64,000 nucleotides of DNA, from contig NZ_BAKW01000006.1 in the NCBI RefSeq assembly GCF_000614545.1, positions 62,001 through 126,000 of the forward strand. Reading direction: 5' to 3'. The translations under genes were made by a program, and so were the position numbers. The notes below the pieces were generated by a model. The model worked only from the letters and a program-made list of their open reading frames with translations, was not told the origin of the DNA and did no database searches. Positions 19,749-30,815 of the stretch are shown here, piece by piece (the first letter of the stretch is position 1; every line of letters begins with the position of its first letter). This stretch comes from Asaia platycodi JCM 25414 (lineage in GTDB: Bacteria; Pseudomonadota; Alphaproteobacteria; Acetobacterales; Acetobacteraceae).

Positions 19749-22140
19749 ATGTCGCTTTCGCGTTCCGCCCACAAACGGGCTCTTCTTCCTCTCGGTACGT
19801 TCGGGATTGTCGCACTCGCCAGTGTCGGGGCAAGTCACCCGGCAGCGGCAAAAGCGCATCACAAACCCGCCCCGGCAGCGGCACGACGCAAGGCAGCCCC
19901 CGGGCCACAGGCAAAGCCACGTGACCTCATGGCCACGCATGACGAGAATGTCAGCGTATCGGCGCGTCGCGCTGTGCAGGGCGGCGGCCTCATGACCCGA
20001 CAGACCGAGGCGAAATCCATCAGCATGGTCACGCAGGATTATATTGCCAAACAATCCCCTCTGGTTAATCCGGGTGTGCTTGTTTCCAGCCTGCCAGGCG
20101 TTCAGGGCACGAATGAGGGGCCGCTCAGCACGACGTCAGAAACCATACATATTCGCGGTCTCGATCAGACCCAGATCGGCATGATCTATGAGGCATGCCA
20201 CTGGCCGACCCCTTCACCTATGGCGCCTATACCTCTGCCATGGTGGATAACGAAGACCTCGCCAATGTATCGGTCAGTCAGGGGTCATCCGACCTCACGG
20301 CTCCGACCTATAATGCCGACGGCGCACAAATGACGATGAGTCTGCGCCATCCGGGATCGCATTTTGCAGCCTATGCGGAAGGCTCGGGCGGCACGCATAG
20401 CTCGAACAAGGAATTCGTGCGCGTCGATACGGGCGAGATTGGCCATAGTGGCGTCACGAGCTTCGTTTCTGGTTCGTATTCCAGCGGCAATCTGTGGCGT
20501 GGGCCGGGCAGTCTTTATCGCTGGCATCTCGATGCGGCTGTCGAAAAGCACTGGACGCCCAAAAGCAGCTCGGAACTGATCTTCGGCTATAATTACGCCA
20601 ACCAGACGGAATGGCTCTATCCGAACCTCGCGCAATGGCGTCAATACGGCACGAGCTATAACACCCATGGCCAGTACACGCCGGGCGATACGCTCTATTA
20701 CAAGCTCAACACCAAGGCGACAAATGCCGTGGTGGGTACGCTGAAGAACCATTTCGATCTCGGTGATGGCTTTGCGCTCGACGCCCAACCCTATGCGGTC
20801 GAGACCTATGGGCCGAATAATTACGGCGCCAATATTCCCATCACCAATGGCTATCGCGGCACTGAAAAATACGCTGTGCTCGATGGCTATACGCCCGCAA
20901 AAGGTTCGGTGACGGCCATCAGCATCCATCCCTGGGTACAGACCTCAAGCGGATTGAACCTGATCGGCTCATGGCATCGCGGTATCAATACGCTGAAGTT
21001 TTCCTACTGGTACAGCTATGCGGTCCATACCGAATTCCAGAACCATTATGCGGTCAATGCCCAGGGGCAATACACCCAGAATAACGGCTATCTGACCGTA
21101 GGCGGCAAGGCGATCACCCAATATGACATCAATGGGTTCCAGCAGCTGAACGCGCTCGGGCTCGAAGACCAGATCAAACTGTTCCATGATCGCCTGACTA
21201 TCGATGCCGGGCTGCGAGCCAATATGATTTCACGCAGCTTCACCGAAGATCTGCCCGGCTCACGGCCGTATAAATCGGTGAAAAACATATTCATCCCTGC
21301 GCCGCAGGTGCTGATCTCCTATCAGCTGACGCCGAATAACCAGATCTATATCAACGGCACGACTGGCTATCGCGCCCCCTCATCCTTTCAGGCTCAGGTC
21401 CCGGTCTATACCTTCACGACGCCCGTACCGGTCACGCAGCCTCTCGCCAATTTCACGCCCGAATACATGATCGGCGAGGAAATCGGCTTTCGTCATTACG
21501 GGCCGATCATGGCGACGGTTTCGGGCTTCAACTATAATCTGACGCATCATCAGATCAGCAGCGTGTCCTATATCCCGGGCACGAGCATCCTGACCTCGCA
21601 GCCTATCGATGCGGGCGGTGAAGCCGCCATGGGCATTCAGGCGGAACTCTCGACGCGCCCCTGGCACCATCTGAGCGCCTATGCCTCGGGCCAGTACATG
21701 CACACGAAAATAGGCAATAATATCGCCTATATGGGCGATGTGCTGCCGACAAAGGGCAAGCAGGAAGTCGCCTCGCCCAAATTCCTCGGCGCGCTCGGTC
21801 TGACCTATGATGACGGCACGACTTTCGGCAATTTCAATTTCCGCTATTCGGATTCACAATATTCCACGCTGATGAACGATCAGAGCATTCCGGCCTATTT
21901 CACCGCCGATGCCTCTATCGGTCGCTGGCTGCCGCGTTTCGGTCGGGTGCATCCCAAGGCCATGGTGAGCCTGATGAATATCGGCGATGTGCATTATCTG
22001 TCTTCCATCACCGGCTTCACGCCGACAGCCGCCGCCTCGATCAAGGGCATGGGTGGCAAGACCCTGACCGGGTCGCAGCCGCCTATGCGGTCGGCACGGG
22101 CTTTGCGGCCATTGCGACCGTCTCTGCCAGTTTCGAGTGA
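19749..22140 (+). CDS. TonB-dependent outer-membrane receptor, two frameshifts
   Basis: About 797 residues. Signal peptide (MSLSRSAHKRALLPLGTFG..., cleavage near AAAKA), a linker rich in Ala, Pro and Lys, then the plug (IHIRGLDQTQIGMIYEG ... PLADPFTYGAY) and a long barrel with many Tyr-rich strands. The first break, near 20190, is one lost G (IYEG-MPLADP). The second, near 22070, is one lost G, after which VAAAYAVGTGFAAIATVSASFE ends at 22140, close to the usual barrel terminus. The substrate is unknown. It differs clearly from the receptor at 6765 in plug and barrel sequence. Confidence 0.85.
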
Positions 22141-22226
22141 TCACGCTCCTGTCGGGACGGGAACTCCCCGGTTTCGGGCCAGTTCTGGCCTGAGACCGCT
22201 TTGGCTTTCTTGAAAAGGACGCGACC

Positions 22227-23057
22227 ATGCCCTCGCTGAAACTACGTGACGGAAACAGCCTCCATTACAAGGATATGGGTGCCGGGCGCCCTGTTCTGCT
22301 GGTGCATGGATGGCCGCTGACTGGCGATATGTGGGAATATCAGACGCTGGCCCTGCTCGAAGCAGGCCATCGCGTCATCACCTATGACCGTCGTGGTTTC
22401 GGCCAGTCGAGCCACCCTTTCGGCGGCTATGATTACGAGACGCTTACCGCAGATCTTGCCGAGCTGATCGATCATCTCGACCTGACCGATCTCACCCTGG
22501 TCGGGTTCTCGATGGGCGGTGGCGAGGTGACACGCTATGTCAGCCGCTTTGGCACGACGCGTCTTGCCGGTGTTGGCCTGATCGCGTCTGTCGTGCCGTT
22601 CCTGCTTCAGACAGATGACAATCCCGATGGGGTGCCGGTCGATGTCTTTGCCGATTTCAAGGCACAGATACGTCGCGACCGTTTCCATTTTCTGGCCGAA
22701 TTCCTCAAGGGATTCTACGGCGTCAGCCTGATCCGCAAGCCGGTTAGTCAGGCATTGATCGACTGGAGCTTCACGCTCGGCATGATGGCCAGCCCGAATG
22801 CAACGCTGGATTGTATCGACAGCTTCAGCCGCACCGATTTCCGCCCCGATCTCGCAGCGCTGACGTTGCCGGTGCTGGTGGTCCATGGCACGGGCGACAA
22901 GACTGTGCCTTACGAGCTGACTGGCAAGCGCGTGAGCGAGATGGTGCCCCATGCGCGCTATGTCGAATATGACAGCGCTCCACACGGTCTGTTTGCGACC
23001 GATGCCGAGGCCCTGAATCGCGATCTGCTCAGCTTCCTCGCCAGCACGAAGCTCTGA
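22227..23057 (+). CDS. Alpha/beta hydrolase (esterase / non-haem haloperoxidase type)
   Basis: 276 residues. Alpha/beta-hydrolase with nucleophile Ser95 in GFSMGGG, oxyanion HGWP near residue 28, acid Asp in HGTGDKTVP (about 225) and His in SAPHGLF (about 254). The GFSMGGGE elbow and overall length match arylesterases and cofactor-free chloroperoxidases, which carry out hydrolysis and perhydrolysis. It lies 86 bp behind the TonB receptor and ends at a strong hairpin. A link to the receptor is possible but unproven. Confidence 0.85.
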   Translation: MPSLKLRDGNSLHYKDMGAGRPVLLVHGWPLTGDMWEYQTLALLEAGHRVITYDRRGFGQSSHPFGGYDYETLTADLAELIDHLDLTDLTLVGFSMGGGEVTRYVSRFGTTRLAGVGLIASVVPFLLQTDDNPDGVPVDVFADFKAQIRRDRFHFLAEFLKGFYGVSLIRKPVSQALIDWSFTLGMMASPNATLDCIDSFSRTDFRPDLAALTLPVLVVHGTGDKTVPYELTGKRVSEMVPHARYVEYDSAPHGLFATDAEALNRDLLSFLASTKL

Positions 23058-23064
23058 TTGTTTC

Positions 23065-23087
23065 CCCCGGCCCATTACGGGCCGGGG
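23065..23087. terminator. Bidirectional hairpin between hydrolase and gor
   Basis: Perfect 9-bp GC stem CCCCGGCCC (23065-23073) with GGGCCGGGG (23079-23087), loop ATTAC. It lies 7 bp after the hydrolase stop and 7 bp after the gor stop on the other strand. Confidence 0.75.
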
Positions 23088-23093
23088 AAGTTC

Positions 23094-24485
23094 CTACGCC
23101 GTGCGGCTGACCTGACGGGTCGGGCTGCGCATGGTCACGAATTCTTCCGCCGTTGTCGGATGAATGCCGATCGTGCGGTCGAAATCGCGCTTGGTCAGCC
23201 CCGCCGTGACGGCGATGGCCACGCCCTGCATCAGCTCGGCGGCGGCGTCGCCCATCATATGCGCGCCCACGACTTTCTGGCTGTCGCGCTCGACGATCAG
23301 CTTCATGAACGCCTTGCGGTCGCGCCCGATCAATGTCTGGCGCAATGGGCGGAAGGACGCCGTAAACACATCGAGATCCGCTTGTTTGGCGGCTTCCTCT
23401 TCCGTCAGCCCTACACTCGCCAGCGTTTCGGAGAAGAACACGGCCTTGGGCGTCGTGTCATAAGCCCAGTCACGCGGCGCGTGCCCGGAGAACAGACGCT
23501 CGGCCAACGTATGGCCTTCGGCTATGGCTACCGGGGTCAGATTGATCCGGTCGGTGACATCGCCGATGGCATAGATATTAGACACGGAGCTGGTCGATTG
23601 CGCGTCGACCACCACGGCCCCCTTCTCGGTTTTGACGCCGAGATCATCCAACCCGAGCCCCTCGACATTCGGCTTGCGTCCCGTCGCGAAAAACACGCAA
23701 TCGGTCTCGATTTGTGTGCCATCGGAAATTCTGACCCGCCGCGCTCCGTCCTCAAGGGCTTCGATCTTTTCCGGTGAAACACCCGCATGGACGGTGATAC
23801 CGTGTTTCGGCAGGGCTTCGAGCAGCTTCTCGCGTAATTCCTGATCAAAACCGCGCAAGGGCAGCTCCTGACGGAAAACAAGATCGACCTTCGACCCGAG
23901 ACCAGCGAAAATGCCGGCAAATTCAACGCCGATATAGCCGCCGCCGATAATGCAGACGCGCCCGGGTCGTTCGGTCAGATGAAACGCCTCGTCGGAGATG
24001 ATCCCGAGTTCCGCCCCTTCGATGGGCGGGCGCACGGGGCGACCACCGGTCGCAATGACGATCTTCGCGGCCGTGATACGCTGGGGCGTCGCTTTTTCAT
24101 CGAGCGGGCCCGGGCCGATCTCGACCGTATGAGCATCGATCAGCCTTGCCCGACCGGTAAAGAGACCGACCCCCGCCTTGTCGAGCATGGATTTGTAGAT
24201 CCCGTCGAGACGCGTGATTTCCTTGTCTTTGGCGGCGATGAAGCGAGGCCAGTCATGAGCGCCGATCGTCACATCCCAGCCATAGGCACGGGCATCGTCA
24301 GCGGCCTCAGCCCCTTCTGATGCATAGACCATCAGCTTCTTGGGAACGCAGCCGAGATTGACGCAGGTGCCACCCCAATGGCGGCTTTCGGCAATGCCGA
24401 CACGGGCACCGTTTTGTGCGGCGATACGGGCGCAGCGCACGCCGCCCGACCCGGCACCTATCACGAAGAGATCGAAATCCGGCAT
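23094..24485 (-). CDS. gor: Glutathione-disulfide reductase
   Basis: 463 residues from ATG 24485 (MPDFDLFVIGAGSGG), with GGAG nine bases upstream. FAD-binding Rossmann motif GAGSGG at the N-terminus, redox disulfide C41-V-N-L-G-C46, NADPH motif GGGYIGVEFAG, and the C-terminal GIHPTTAEE dimer segment with the active-site His. It keeps glutathione reduced, which also supports the glyoxalase encoded by gloB. Frame intact. A terminator for the next upstream gene separates it from fpr. Confidence 0.95.
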   Translation of the reverse strand: MPDFDLFVIGAGSGGVRCARIAAQNGARVGIAESRHWGGTCVNLGCVPKKLMVYASEGAEAADDARAYGWDVTIGAHDWPRFIAAKDKEITRLDGIYKSMLDKAGVGLFTGRARLIDAHTVEIGPGPLDEKATPQRITAAKIVIATGGRPVRPPIEGAELGIISDEAFHLTERPGRVCIIGGGYIGVEFAGIFAGLGSKVDLVFRQELPLRGFDQELREKLLEALPKHGITVHAGVSPEKIEALEDGARRVRISDGTQIETDCVFFATGRKPNVEGLGLDDLGVKTEKGAVVVDAQSTSSVSNIYAIGDVTDRINLTPVAIAEGHTLAERLFSGHAPRDWAYDTTPKAVFFSETLASVGLTEEEAAKQADLDVFTASFRPLRQTLIGRDRKAFMKLIVERDSQKVVGAHMMGDAAAELMQGVAIAVTAGLTKRDFDRTIGIHPTTAEEFVTMRSPTRQVSRTA

Positions 24486-24498
24486 GAAGCTTGTCTCC

Positions 24499-24534
24499 AA
24501 AAAAGAAAACGCGGCCGGAAAAACTTCCAGCCGC
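24499..24534 (-). terminator. Rho-independent terminator of fpr
   Basis: On the minus strand a 10-bp stem with one mismatch (24525-24534 with 24511-24520, loop of 4) is followed directly by a T-rich run (24510-24499). It lies about 50 bp after the fpr stop. Confidence 0.8.
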
Positions 24535-24585
24535 GCATATCGTCGCTATTCTGTTCTGCGCCCATTCAGAACGGGCGGGAGAGGC

Positions 24586-25470
24586 TCAACGTTCCGCAAA
24601 AGCCTTCTCGACGACGTAAGAGCCCTGCTTGTTCATGTTGCCTTCGTCAAAGCCCATCGCAACCAGAAGCTTCTCGGTATCGGCCAGCATTTCGGGCGAA
24701 CCGCAAATCATCACGCGGTCATGCTCAGGATCGAGCTTCGGCAGGCCGAGATCTTCGAAGATCTTGCCGTTCTCGATCAGCGTGGTGATGCGGTCGGTCA
24801 CCGCATATTCTTCACGCGTGACAGCGGGATAGTATTTAAGCTGTCTGGTCACGAATTCGCCGAGGAATTCATGGTTCGGCAGATCGTGGCGAATATGGTT
24901 CATATATGCCAGCTCGCCCGACACGCGCACGGTGTGGCTCAGTACCACGTTTTCGTAACGCTCATAGCATTCGGGATCTTCGATCAGGCTCATGAACGGG
25001 GCGAGACCCGTGCCGGTCGAGAGGAAATAGAGATTACGGCCCGGACGCAGATTGTCGAGCAGCAGCGTGCCAACGGGCTTGCGGCCGACCAGAACCGTAT
25101 CGCCCACCTTGACGTGGCGCAGTCGCGAAGTCAGAGGGCCATCTTCCACCGCGATGGAGAGAAACTCCAGCTCTTCCTCATAGTTGGCTGAGGCGATGGA
25201 GTAGGCACGCAGCAGCGGCTTACCCTCAACCTCGATGCCGATCATCGTAAACTGACCGTTCTCGAAGCGCAGGCCGGGGTCACGCGTGCAGGTGAAGGTG
25301 AAAAGCCGGTCGGTCCAGTGATGGACGCTCAGCACCTCACAGGCCTGAAGGTGACCGTATTCCTTGCTGGGCGGCGCCAGACGATACTGGCCGGGATGGC
25401 CTTCTACAGGAAGGAGCCCCGAAAGCGGCTCGGCAATGGTTGGCATCGGCAGTGAGACAGGCGCGTTCAT
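24586..25470 (-). CDS. fpr: Ferredoxin/flavodoxin-NADP(+) reductase
   Basis: 294 residues from ATG 25470 (a GTG two codons earlier is possible). FAD-binding RAYSIAS motif, then the NADPH domain with GTGLAPFMS, CGSPEM and a C-terminal YVVEKAFAE segment. It moves electrons between NADPH and ferredoxin or flavodoxin and supports iron-sulfur and oxidative-stress chemistry. The N-terminal 40 residues are an extra, Pro-rich extension compared with enterobacterial Fpr. Frame intact; terminator behind it. Confidence 0.92.
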   Translation of the reverse strand: MNAPVSLPMPTIAEPLSGLLPVEGHPGQYRLAPPSKEYGHLQACEVLSVHHWTDRLFTFTCTRDPGLRFENGQFTMIGIEVEGKPLLRAYSIASANYEEELEFLSIAVEDGPLTSRLRHVKVGDTVLVGRKPVGTLLLDNLRPGRNLYFLSTGTGLAPFMSLIEDPECYERYENVVLSHTVRVSGELAYMNHIRHDLPNHEFLGEFVTRQLKYYPAVTREEYAVTDRITTLIENGKIFEDLGLPKLDPEHDRVMICGSPEMLADTEKLLVAMGFDEGNMNKQGSYVVEKAFAER

Positions 25471-25587
25471 CGGCACTCTTTCGCAAGGAAGCAGGGGGCG
25501 GGCGGTCTGACACCGCCCAAAGTGGCGAAATTTCTAAAACATCCTCTCGCCCTTTGAAAACCCCACACCCCTGTCTGTTCTAAAATA

Positions 25588-27247
25588 TTACGACGATTTT
25601 GGATGTGTCCTTGCGATAAACTGCGAAACATTATCGTGCATTTCATGCAAAGCAGGCAGATGCGCGTAAACCATGTGGCCTGACGCGTATTGCTTGATCT
25701 CGATATTCTTCGCGAGCGCACGCGGGATCGGCAGATGGCGCATTTCATACACGCCCTCGAAATAAGGCGTGCCGAGATCGTAATAGCCCTGGTTCAGCAT
25801 CACCTGAAGCGCCGGGTTGGCCTTCATCGCCGCCGCCAGATCGGGCAGCACGTTCGGCTCGCCACGCGCCTGTCCGCGCTGATCGGGCTGCTTATGCGTG
25901 AAGCTCCATTTGCCGATGCTATGGGCGCTGACGCGATATTCCATATACCCATCGCCGAAGGACGGATCGGCGCCGTAATGCAGTGTCGTGTGGGCGTAGT
26001 CGTTGAAGGCCGCCACATAGGCGGATTCCATGGCAGCCGATTGCGGGTCGTATTCAGGTGTCTGGCCCAGCGTCCATGCTCGGGCCGGAGAAGCGGCTGT
26101 CGAGGCGGCCCGTATCCATGCCCTGATCGCCAAGCAGGGTCTTGGCGAATTCGCCGCCATTGACGCGCAGATTGGCCTTGATGATGTACTCGACCGGCAA
26201 CCCCGTATAGCGATGCAGCTTCTCTGCCGTCGCTTTCAGCTTGTCGTCGCTGATGCCCGTGCCGTCCTGGAGGGCAGAAGTATAGTCGGTGAGCGCGAAA
26301 TGCTCGACTTCTGCCAGAAACGCCTTCAGATCGGCAGGCTGGTCGGGCAGCTTGTGATGGTACCAGGCCGTTGCGGCAAAGCTGGGCAGACCCAGTACAT
26401 AAGGCTGGTCATTGCTCGGGTTGTTTTGCGCCCGGTCGATGGAATTGCCGTAATTCAGGATCTGCGACAGCAGGATGACGCCGTTGAGGTCGATGCCCTT
26501 ATCTTCACGTAGCGCATTGGCGATAATAGCCGAACGGGTCGTGCCATAGCTCTCGCCAAAGAGATATTTGGGCGAGTTGAAGCGGCCATGGCGCGACAGG
26601 AACTGCGCGATGAAATCGGTGAAAGCGGCGGCATCGGGATCGGTGCCGTAAAACGCCTTGTCGCGATCCTTGCCGATCACACGGCCATAGCCGGTGCCGG
26701 GTGCGTCGATAAAGACGAGATCGGTCGCATCGAGAAGCGAATCATCGTTATTGACCACCTTGTAGGGGGCGGCAGGTGTCGGCTGATCGTCGACCGTCAA
26801 GACACGTTTGGGGCCGAGCGCGCCCATATGCAGCCAGACCGTGGAAGAGCCGGGGCCACCGTTATAAACGAAGGTGATCGGGCGGTTTTCAGGATGCGCG
26901 CCCTTTTTGAAATAGGCGACGTAGAAAACGGACGCGACGGCCTGAGGCGCCTTGGGGTCTGGATTGGCGTCGTCCCATCCGGCGGGATGGATGATGAGCG
27001 TGCCGGATTCCGTCTGATACGGAATGGCCTGACCGCGAATGGTCACGCTGCCATCGCTCAGCACATGCTGGGGCTTCATCAGGAACGCCGGGCCCTGAAC
27101 CCCACCGGGGCCGCCATCGGGACCGAACGGCGGCGGCGGCCCCATATGCGGCGGCGGCATATCAGGCGCGGCGAGGGCCGTGCCTGCGAGAAGGGTCGTC
27201 AGACCGAGAATGGCAGAGAGTTTCGGGGCATGCTTGAACCGCACCAT
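25588..27247 (-). CDS. S10 family serine carboxypeptidase, exported, one frameshift
   Basis: About 553 residues. ATG 27247 after an AAGGAG site, signal peptide (cleavage near TALAA), then a Pro/Gly-rich linker. Catalytic Ser in GESYGTTRS, oxyanion region NGGPGSST, Asp in YYDLGTPYF and His in SGHMVY. Serine carboxypeptidase S10 family, acting in the periplasm on peptides. The frame breaks near 26075 (SMDA-LGQTPEYD) with one lost base. Upstream is the divergent Suv3-like helicase. The substrate is unknown. Confidence 0.88.
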
Positions 27248-27348
27248 GAGCTCCTTCAGATCGTTTCGCGACCGTATAGGAGAACGAAACGCGCGGCTGG
27301 ACAAGTCTGCCGTTGCAGCAAACCGCGCCATAACGCACAAACAGAGTC

Positions 27349-29825
27349 ATGGATTCTGCACGCTCCCCCGCCGATCATGCTCTCGCTTTGGCCATCGAGG
27401 ATACTGGCCTTTCTCCCACGCCCAAAGAGGAGCCGCGCCTTCTCAAGCTGATCGCCCGCAATCTGGTGCCCGGGGCGGAGCGCATCCTTCCATCGGAATA
27501 TGAGCGTCTGCTCTGCGATGTCCGTCGCAAGGACTGGGCAGCCCAGCTCATGAATGCCACGCGGCGCGCCGGTGAGCTTTGGGTCGGCAAGGCGGATATT
27601 CTCGATGCTGTAGGCCGCGTTCATGACCCGCGCGCCGAAATGCCGCTGCTGCGCTCAACGCTGGATGACACGCTGGCCGGGCGCCTGCGCGAGATGGGCC
27701 ATACGCCGCGTGATGTGCTCGAAGCCGTTCAGGCCGATCTGAGCGATGCCGGGACATTCCTGTCCGGCGGGCAGATCGACCGCCTGGCGCAGATCGTCGC
27801 CTCTGCTTTTGGCGTCGAGGATACGGGTTTCGAAGCCGAGCTGATCGCGAGCGAAAAAGCCCGTCGCGAGGAAGAAGAGCGGATCGAGGCGCGTGCCGAG
27901 GCGCGTCGCAAGCGCGAAAACGAGCGTCTCAAAGCCTGGGAAGACAGTCTTGTCGGCTTCGATCAGGTGCCGACAATCCTTCATTGTACGCCCCGCGAGG
28001 CGCTGCGCTGGATTGCCGAAAACCGCCTGCCGGTCACGCGGCGCACACCGCAGCCGGACGGCACCGAAAAATTCGAATTCGACCCCGAGATTCTCAAGCG
28101 TCTGCGCCCGCAGCTTGCGGAATGGCGCGGCGGGGCGCGGGGCACCCCTGCCTCACGGGCCGCAAGGTCGGTAATGCCGTTATCGCCCGCGTTGCGGCAC
28201 TCGATCGTTATGTCGCGCATTTTCGCACCGCCCGCTCGCTCAAGCGACGCATCACACTCGTCACGGGGCCGACCAATTCGGGCAAATCCTATACAGCGCT
28301 CAACGCACTGGCGAATGCAGAGAGCGGTCTGGCCCTCGCACCGCTGCGTCTTCTGGCACATGAATTTCGCGAGTCGCTGCTTTCACGCGGGGTGCCTGCT
28401 TCTCTGGCCACGGGCGAAGAGCGCATTGATTTTCCCGGTGCGCGCCATCTGGCGGCGACGGTCGAAATGTGCCCGTTTCACAACCCAGTCGATGTCGCGC
28501 TGATTGATGAGGCGCAGATGCTGATGGACCCCGACCGTGGCGCTGCCTGGACGGCGGCGATCATGGGCGTTCCGGCCCGTCATCTCTATATTCTGGGCGC
28601 ACCGGATTGCATTCCGCTCATCAGGCGCATCGCGGAACTCTGCGACGATCCGCTTGACGAAATTACGCTGGAACGCAAATCGCCCCTGCGTGCGGCGAGC
28701 GCCCCGGTCAGGCTGCGCGACCTCGAAGCCGGCGATGCGCTGATCGCGTTCTCGCGCCGTGAGGTGCTGGATCTGCGCGCCGAGCTGCTGACTCTCGGCA
28801 AGCGTGTCGCCGTGGTTTATGGCGCGCTCAGCCGGAAGTGCGCCGAGCAGAGGCGGCACGCTTCAATAATGGCGAGGCCGAAATTCTCGTTGCGACAGAT
28901 GCGATCGGCATGGGTCTCAACCTGTCGATCAAGCGCGTCGTGTTCAGCGCCCTGCGCAAATATGACGGCAAGCAGACACGCGACCTGACGGCGCAGGAAA
29001 TCAAGCAGATTGGCGGGCGCGCCGGGCGCTATGGCCATCATGAAAACGGTATCGTGGCCGTTCTGGGCGAGGCGGGAACGCCTGCGCATATACGCAAGAT
29101 GCTGGCCGCACCGCCAGAGCCGATTACCGAGCTGCGTCCGCTCGTTCAGCCAGATTCCGATATCGTGCGGGCAGTGGCCGAAGAAATCGAGACGGATAGT
29201 CTTTACGGCGTTCTGGTGCGTATCAAACGCGCCGTTCTGCGCGCCGATGACCCGAATTATCGCCTTGCCGATATGGATCAGGCTTTCGAGATCGCCTCGG
29301 CCCTGGAAGGTGTGGAGGGACTCAGCCTCACTCAGCGCTGGTCTATGCGATGTGCCCGATCGATGAGCGCGATAACGGCATCGCCCGCCTCGTCGGCTGG
29401 GCCAGCGATCACGCAGCCGGGCGCCGTGTACCGCCGCCGGGCACGGGACGTCTCGTTCAGCCTCCCAAGCGGGGCGCGAAGAGCTTGAGCGCGCCGAGAA
29501 GCGCCATAAGCGCCTCGTCGCCTGGCGCTGGCTCTCGCTGCGCTTTGCCGACGCCTATACCGACAAACAGACGGCAGAAGACAACACGACTGCCCTCAAT
29601 GAATGGATCGAGGCCGTACTGCGCCAGCAGAGCCGCGAACGAGAGCATCAAAAGCGCGGCGGGCCAGGCCAGAGACCCGGAGGCCAACGACCGGGAGCCC
29701 CGAGGCCGGGAGGGAAACGCCCCTTCGGCAAAGGAAACGCTGAACGCGACTCAGGCGCCTCCCGAGACGAACACGGAGCGAGAAACGCCAAGGCAGCAAA
29801 AAAGCGCGGGCGTGGGCGCGGCTGA
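27349..29825 (+). CDS. Suv3-like ATP-dependent RNA helicase, four frameshifts
   Basis: About 827 residues when the frame is restored. N-terminal helical part with a charged coiled segment (EEEERIEARAEARRKRENERLK), Walker A GPTNSGKS near residue 307, DEAQ near 385, motif VI GGRAGRYG near 556, then a Suv3-type C-terminal domain and a basic tail rich in Arg and Gly ending GRGRG. One-base losses at about 28145, 28833, 29341 and 29458 (for example in PPQAGREEL and LSPEVRRAE) split it into five pieces. Suv3 homologues act with a nuclease in RNA turnover; the tail probably binds RNA. It is divergent from the S10 gene. Confidence 0.88.
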
Positions 29826-30261
29826 TACCGGCCCGCCCCTGAAAACCCAGAAAGAGGGCGTGCAAGTCGGTGGGTAGCTGATCTGTACGCCTGGCAGAGC
29901 GGCATGGGCCTCACAAGCCTTCGCCTGGGTCTGCGTCTGGATCTGGGGCAGAGATCAGCATCGCCTACTCACGCCCCCAACAGGGCTGCGCCTGAGAACA
30001 GGACAATGCCATCGCGTACGGCTTCAAGCGCCAATCAGGGCATATTGTATTGGTTCGACTCGCCTGGCCGACTTTTCTTTCGCATGTTTTTTGCCGCTCA
30101 AAGCCTTCTCCCGCCTGGGAAACCACGCGATGCCGTGTCGGGAAGATGCATTTTTTCGCTAAAACGACGCAGAAAGTTCTTCCATTCTTCACAAAAACCG
30201 CGCTAGCGTTTCTTTGCGGCAACCGAGGTTGCTTCAAATAATTCTTCGAAAACCACTTCGG

Positions 30262-30430
30262 AGAATGAAGTAGAGCACGGCCAACGCAAAATAGTGCGCA
30301 CTTCGCGCCATGTGAAGAAGGAATACAGATATGTCGTCTGGTTTTTCCGTAAGCACATTTCCGCCGAAAACTACGGCCTCTTTCCGGGTTTTCTTCGCAG
30401 ATACCAAGTGTCGAGGGATAGGCCCCCCGT
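30262..30430. repeat. Diverged direct repeat, copy A
   Basis: About 169 bp, repeated 313 bp further on. The core GTGAAGAAGGAATAC... at 30312-30359 matches copy B at 46 of 48 positions, and flanks match more weakly. On the minus strand it keeps an open frame from TTG 30407 to 30234 (57 codons; NVLTEKPDDISVF, HMARSAHYFALAVL). Confidence 0.75.
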
Positions 30431-30574
30431 AAGGGGCCGGGAGATCACTATGGTCTCTCTCTGAGACTAGAGCGACTACAGGATCACAAACGCCTCTTTT
30501 ACCCTCAACCTTTTTCTCTTTTCCCTTAACCCTTTGCCGCCACTCCGGCGCCAGAACCAGCAAGGGTCTTGGCA

Positions 30575-30743
30575 GGAACGAAGCAAAGCACGGCCAACGC
30601 GAAATAGGGCGCATCCTGCGCCATGTGAAGAAGGAATACCGAGATGTCGTCTGGTTTTTCCGTAAGCACATTATTTTCGAAAACCATGAACGCCGTCAGG
30701 GTTTTCTCCGCAGATGCCAAATATAAAGGTGTCGGGCCACCGT
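30575..30743. repeat. Diverged direct repeat, copy B
   Basis: Partner of the repeat at 30262-30430. On the minus strand it carries an open frame from TTG 30720 to 30526 (64 codons; NNVLTEKPDDISVF, HMAQDAPYFALAVL). Several differences between the copies fall at third codon positions of this frame and are silent (ATC/ATA, TCG/TCT, TTC/TTT, CTT/CTC). Confidence 0.75.
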
Positions 30744-30756
30744 AAATATGCGCTCA

Positions 30757-30797
30757 GGCCCAGCGATTTTCCTTCTCGATCAAGGAAACGCTGGGCC
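30757..30797 (-). terminator. Long hairpin downstream of D-lactate dehydrogenase gene
   Basis: GGCCCAGCG (30757-30765) pairs with CGCTGGGCC (30789-30797), and TTTCCTT (30768-30774) with AAGGAAA (30782-30788): 16 bp in all with one 2-base bulge. It begins 19 bp after the dld stop. No T-run on the minus strand. Confidence 0.6.
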
Positions 30798-30815
30798 GCC
30801 CATTGTCTCTTCCTC

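Larger units (their letters stand above)
29826..30815. other. 1-kb intergenic region with diverged direct repeats
   Basis: No gene I can name. It contains two direct repeats (30262-30430 and 30575-30743), two possible small minus-strand ORFs inside them, and a long hairpin downstream of the D-lactate dehydrogenase gene. The part 29826-30260 has no recognisable feature. Confidence 0.6.

Noticed and set aside
27349..29825. Programmed frameshifting in the helicase and other split genes
   Set aside because: Shifts sit at many unrelated positions, lack a common slippery site and affect essential genes in varied ways. Sequencing indels explain them more simply.
30262..30743. CRISPR array or insertion sequence
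   Set aside because: Only two copies, far too long and diverged for CRISPR, and no terminal inverted repeats or transposase.
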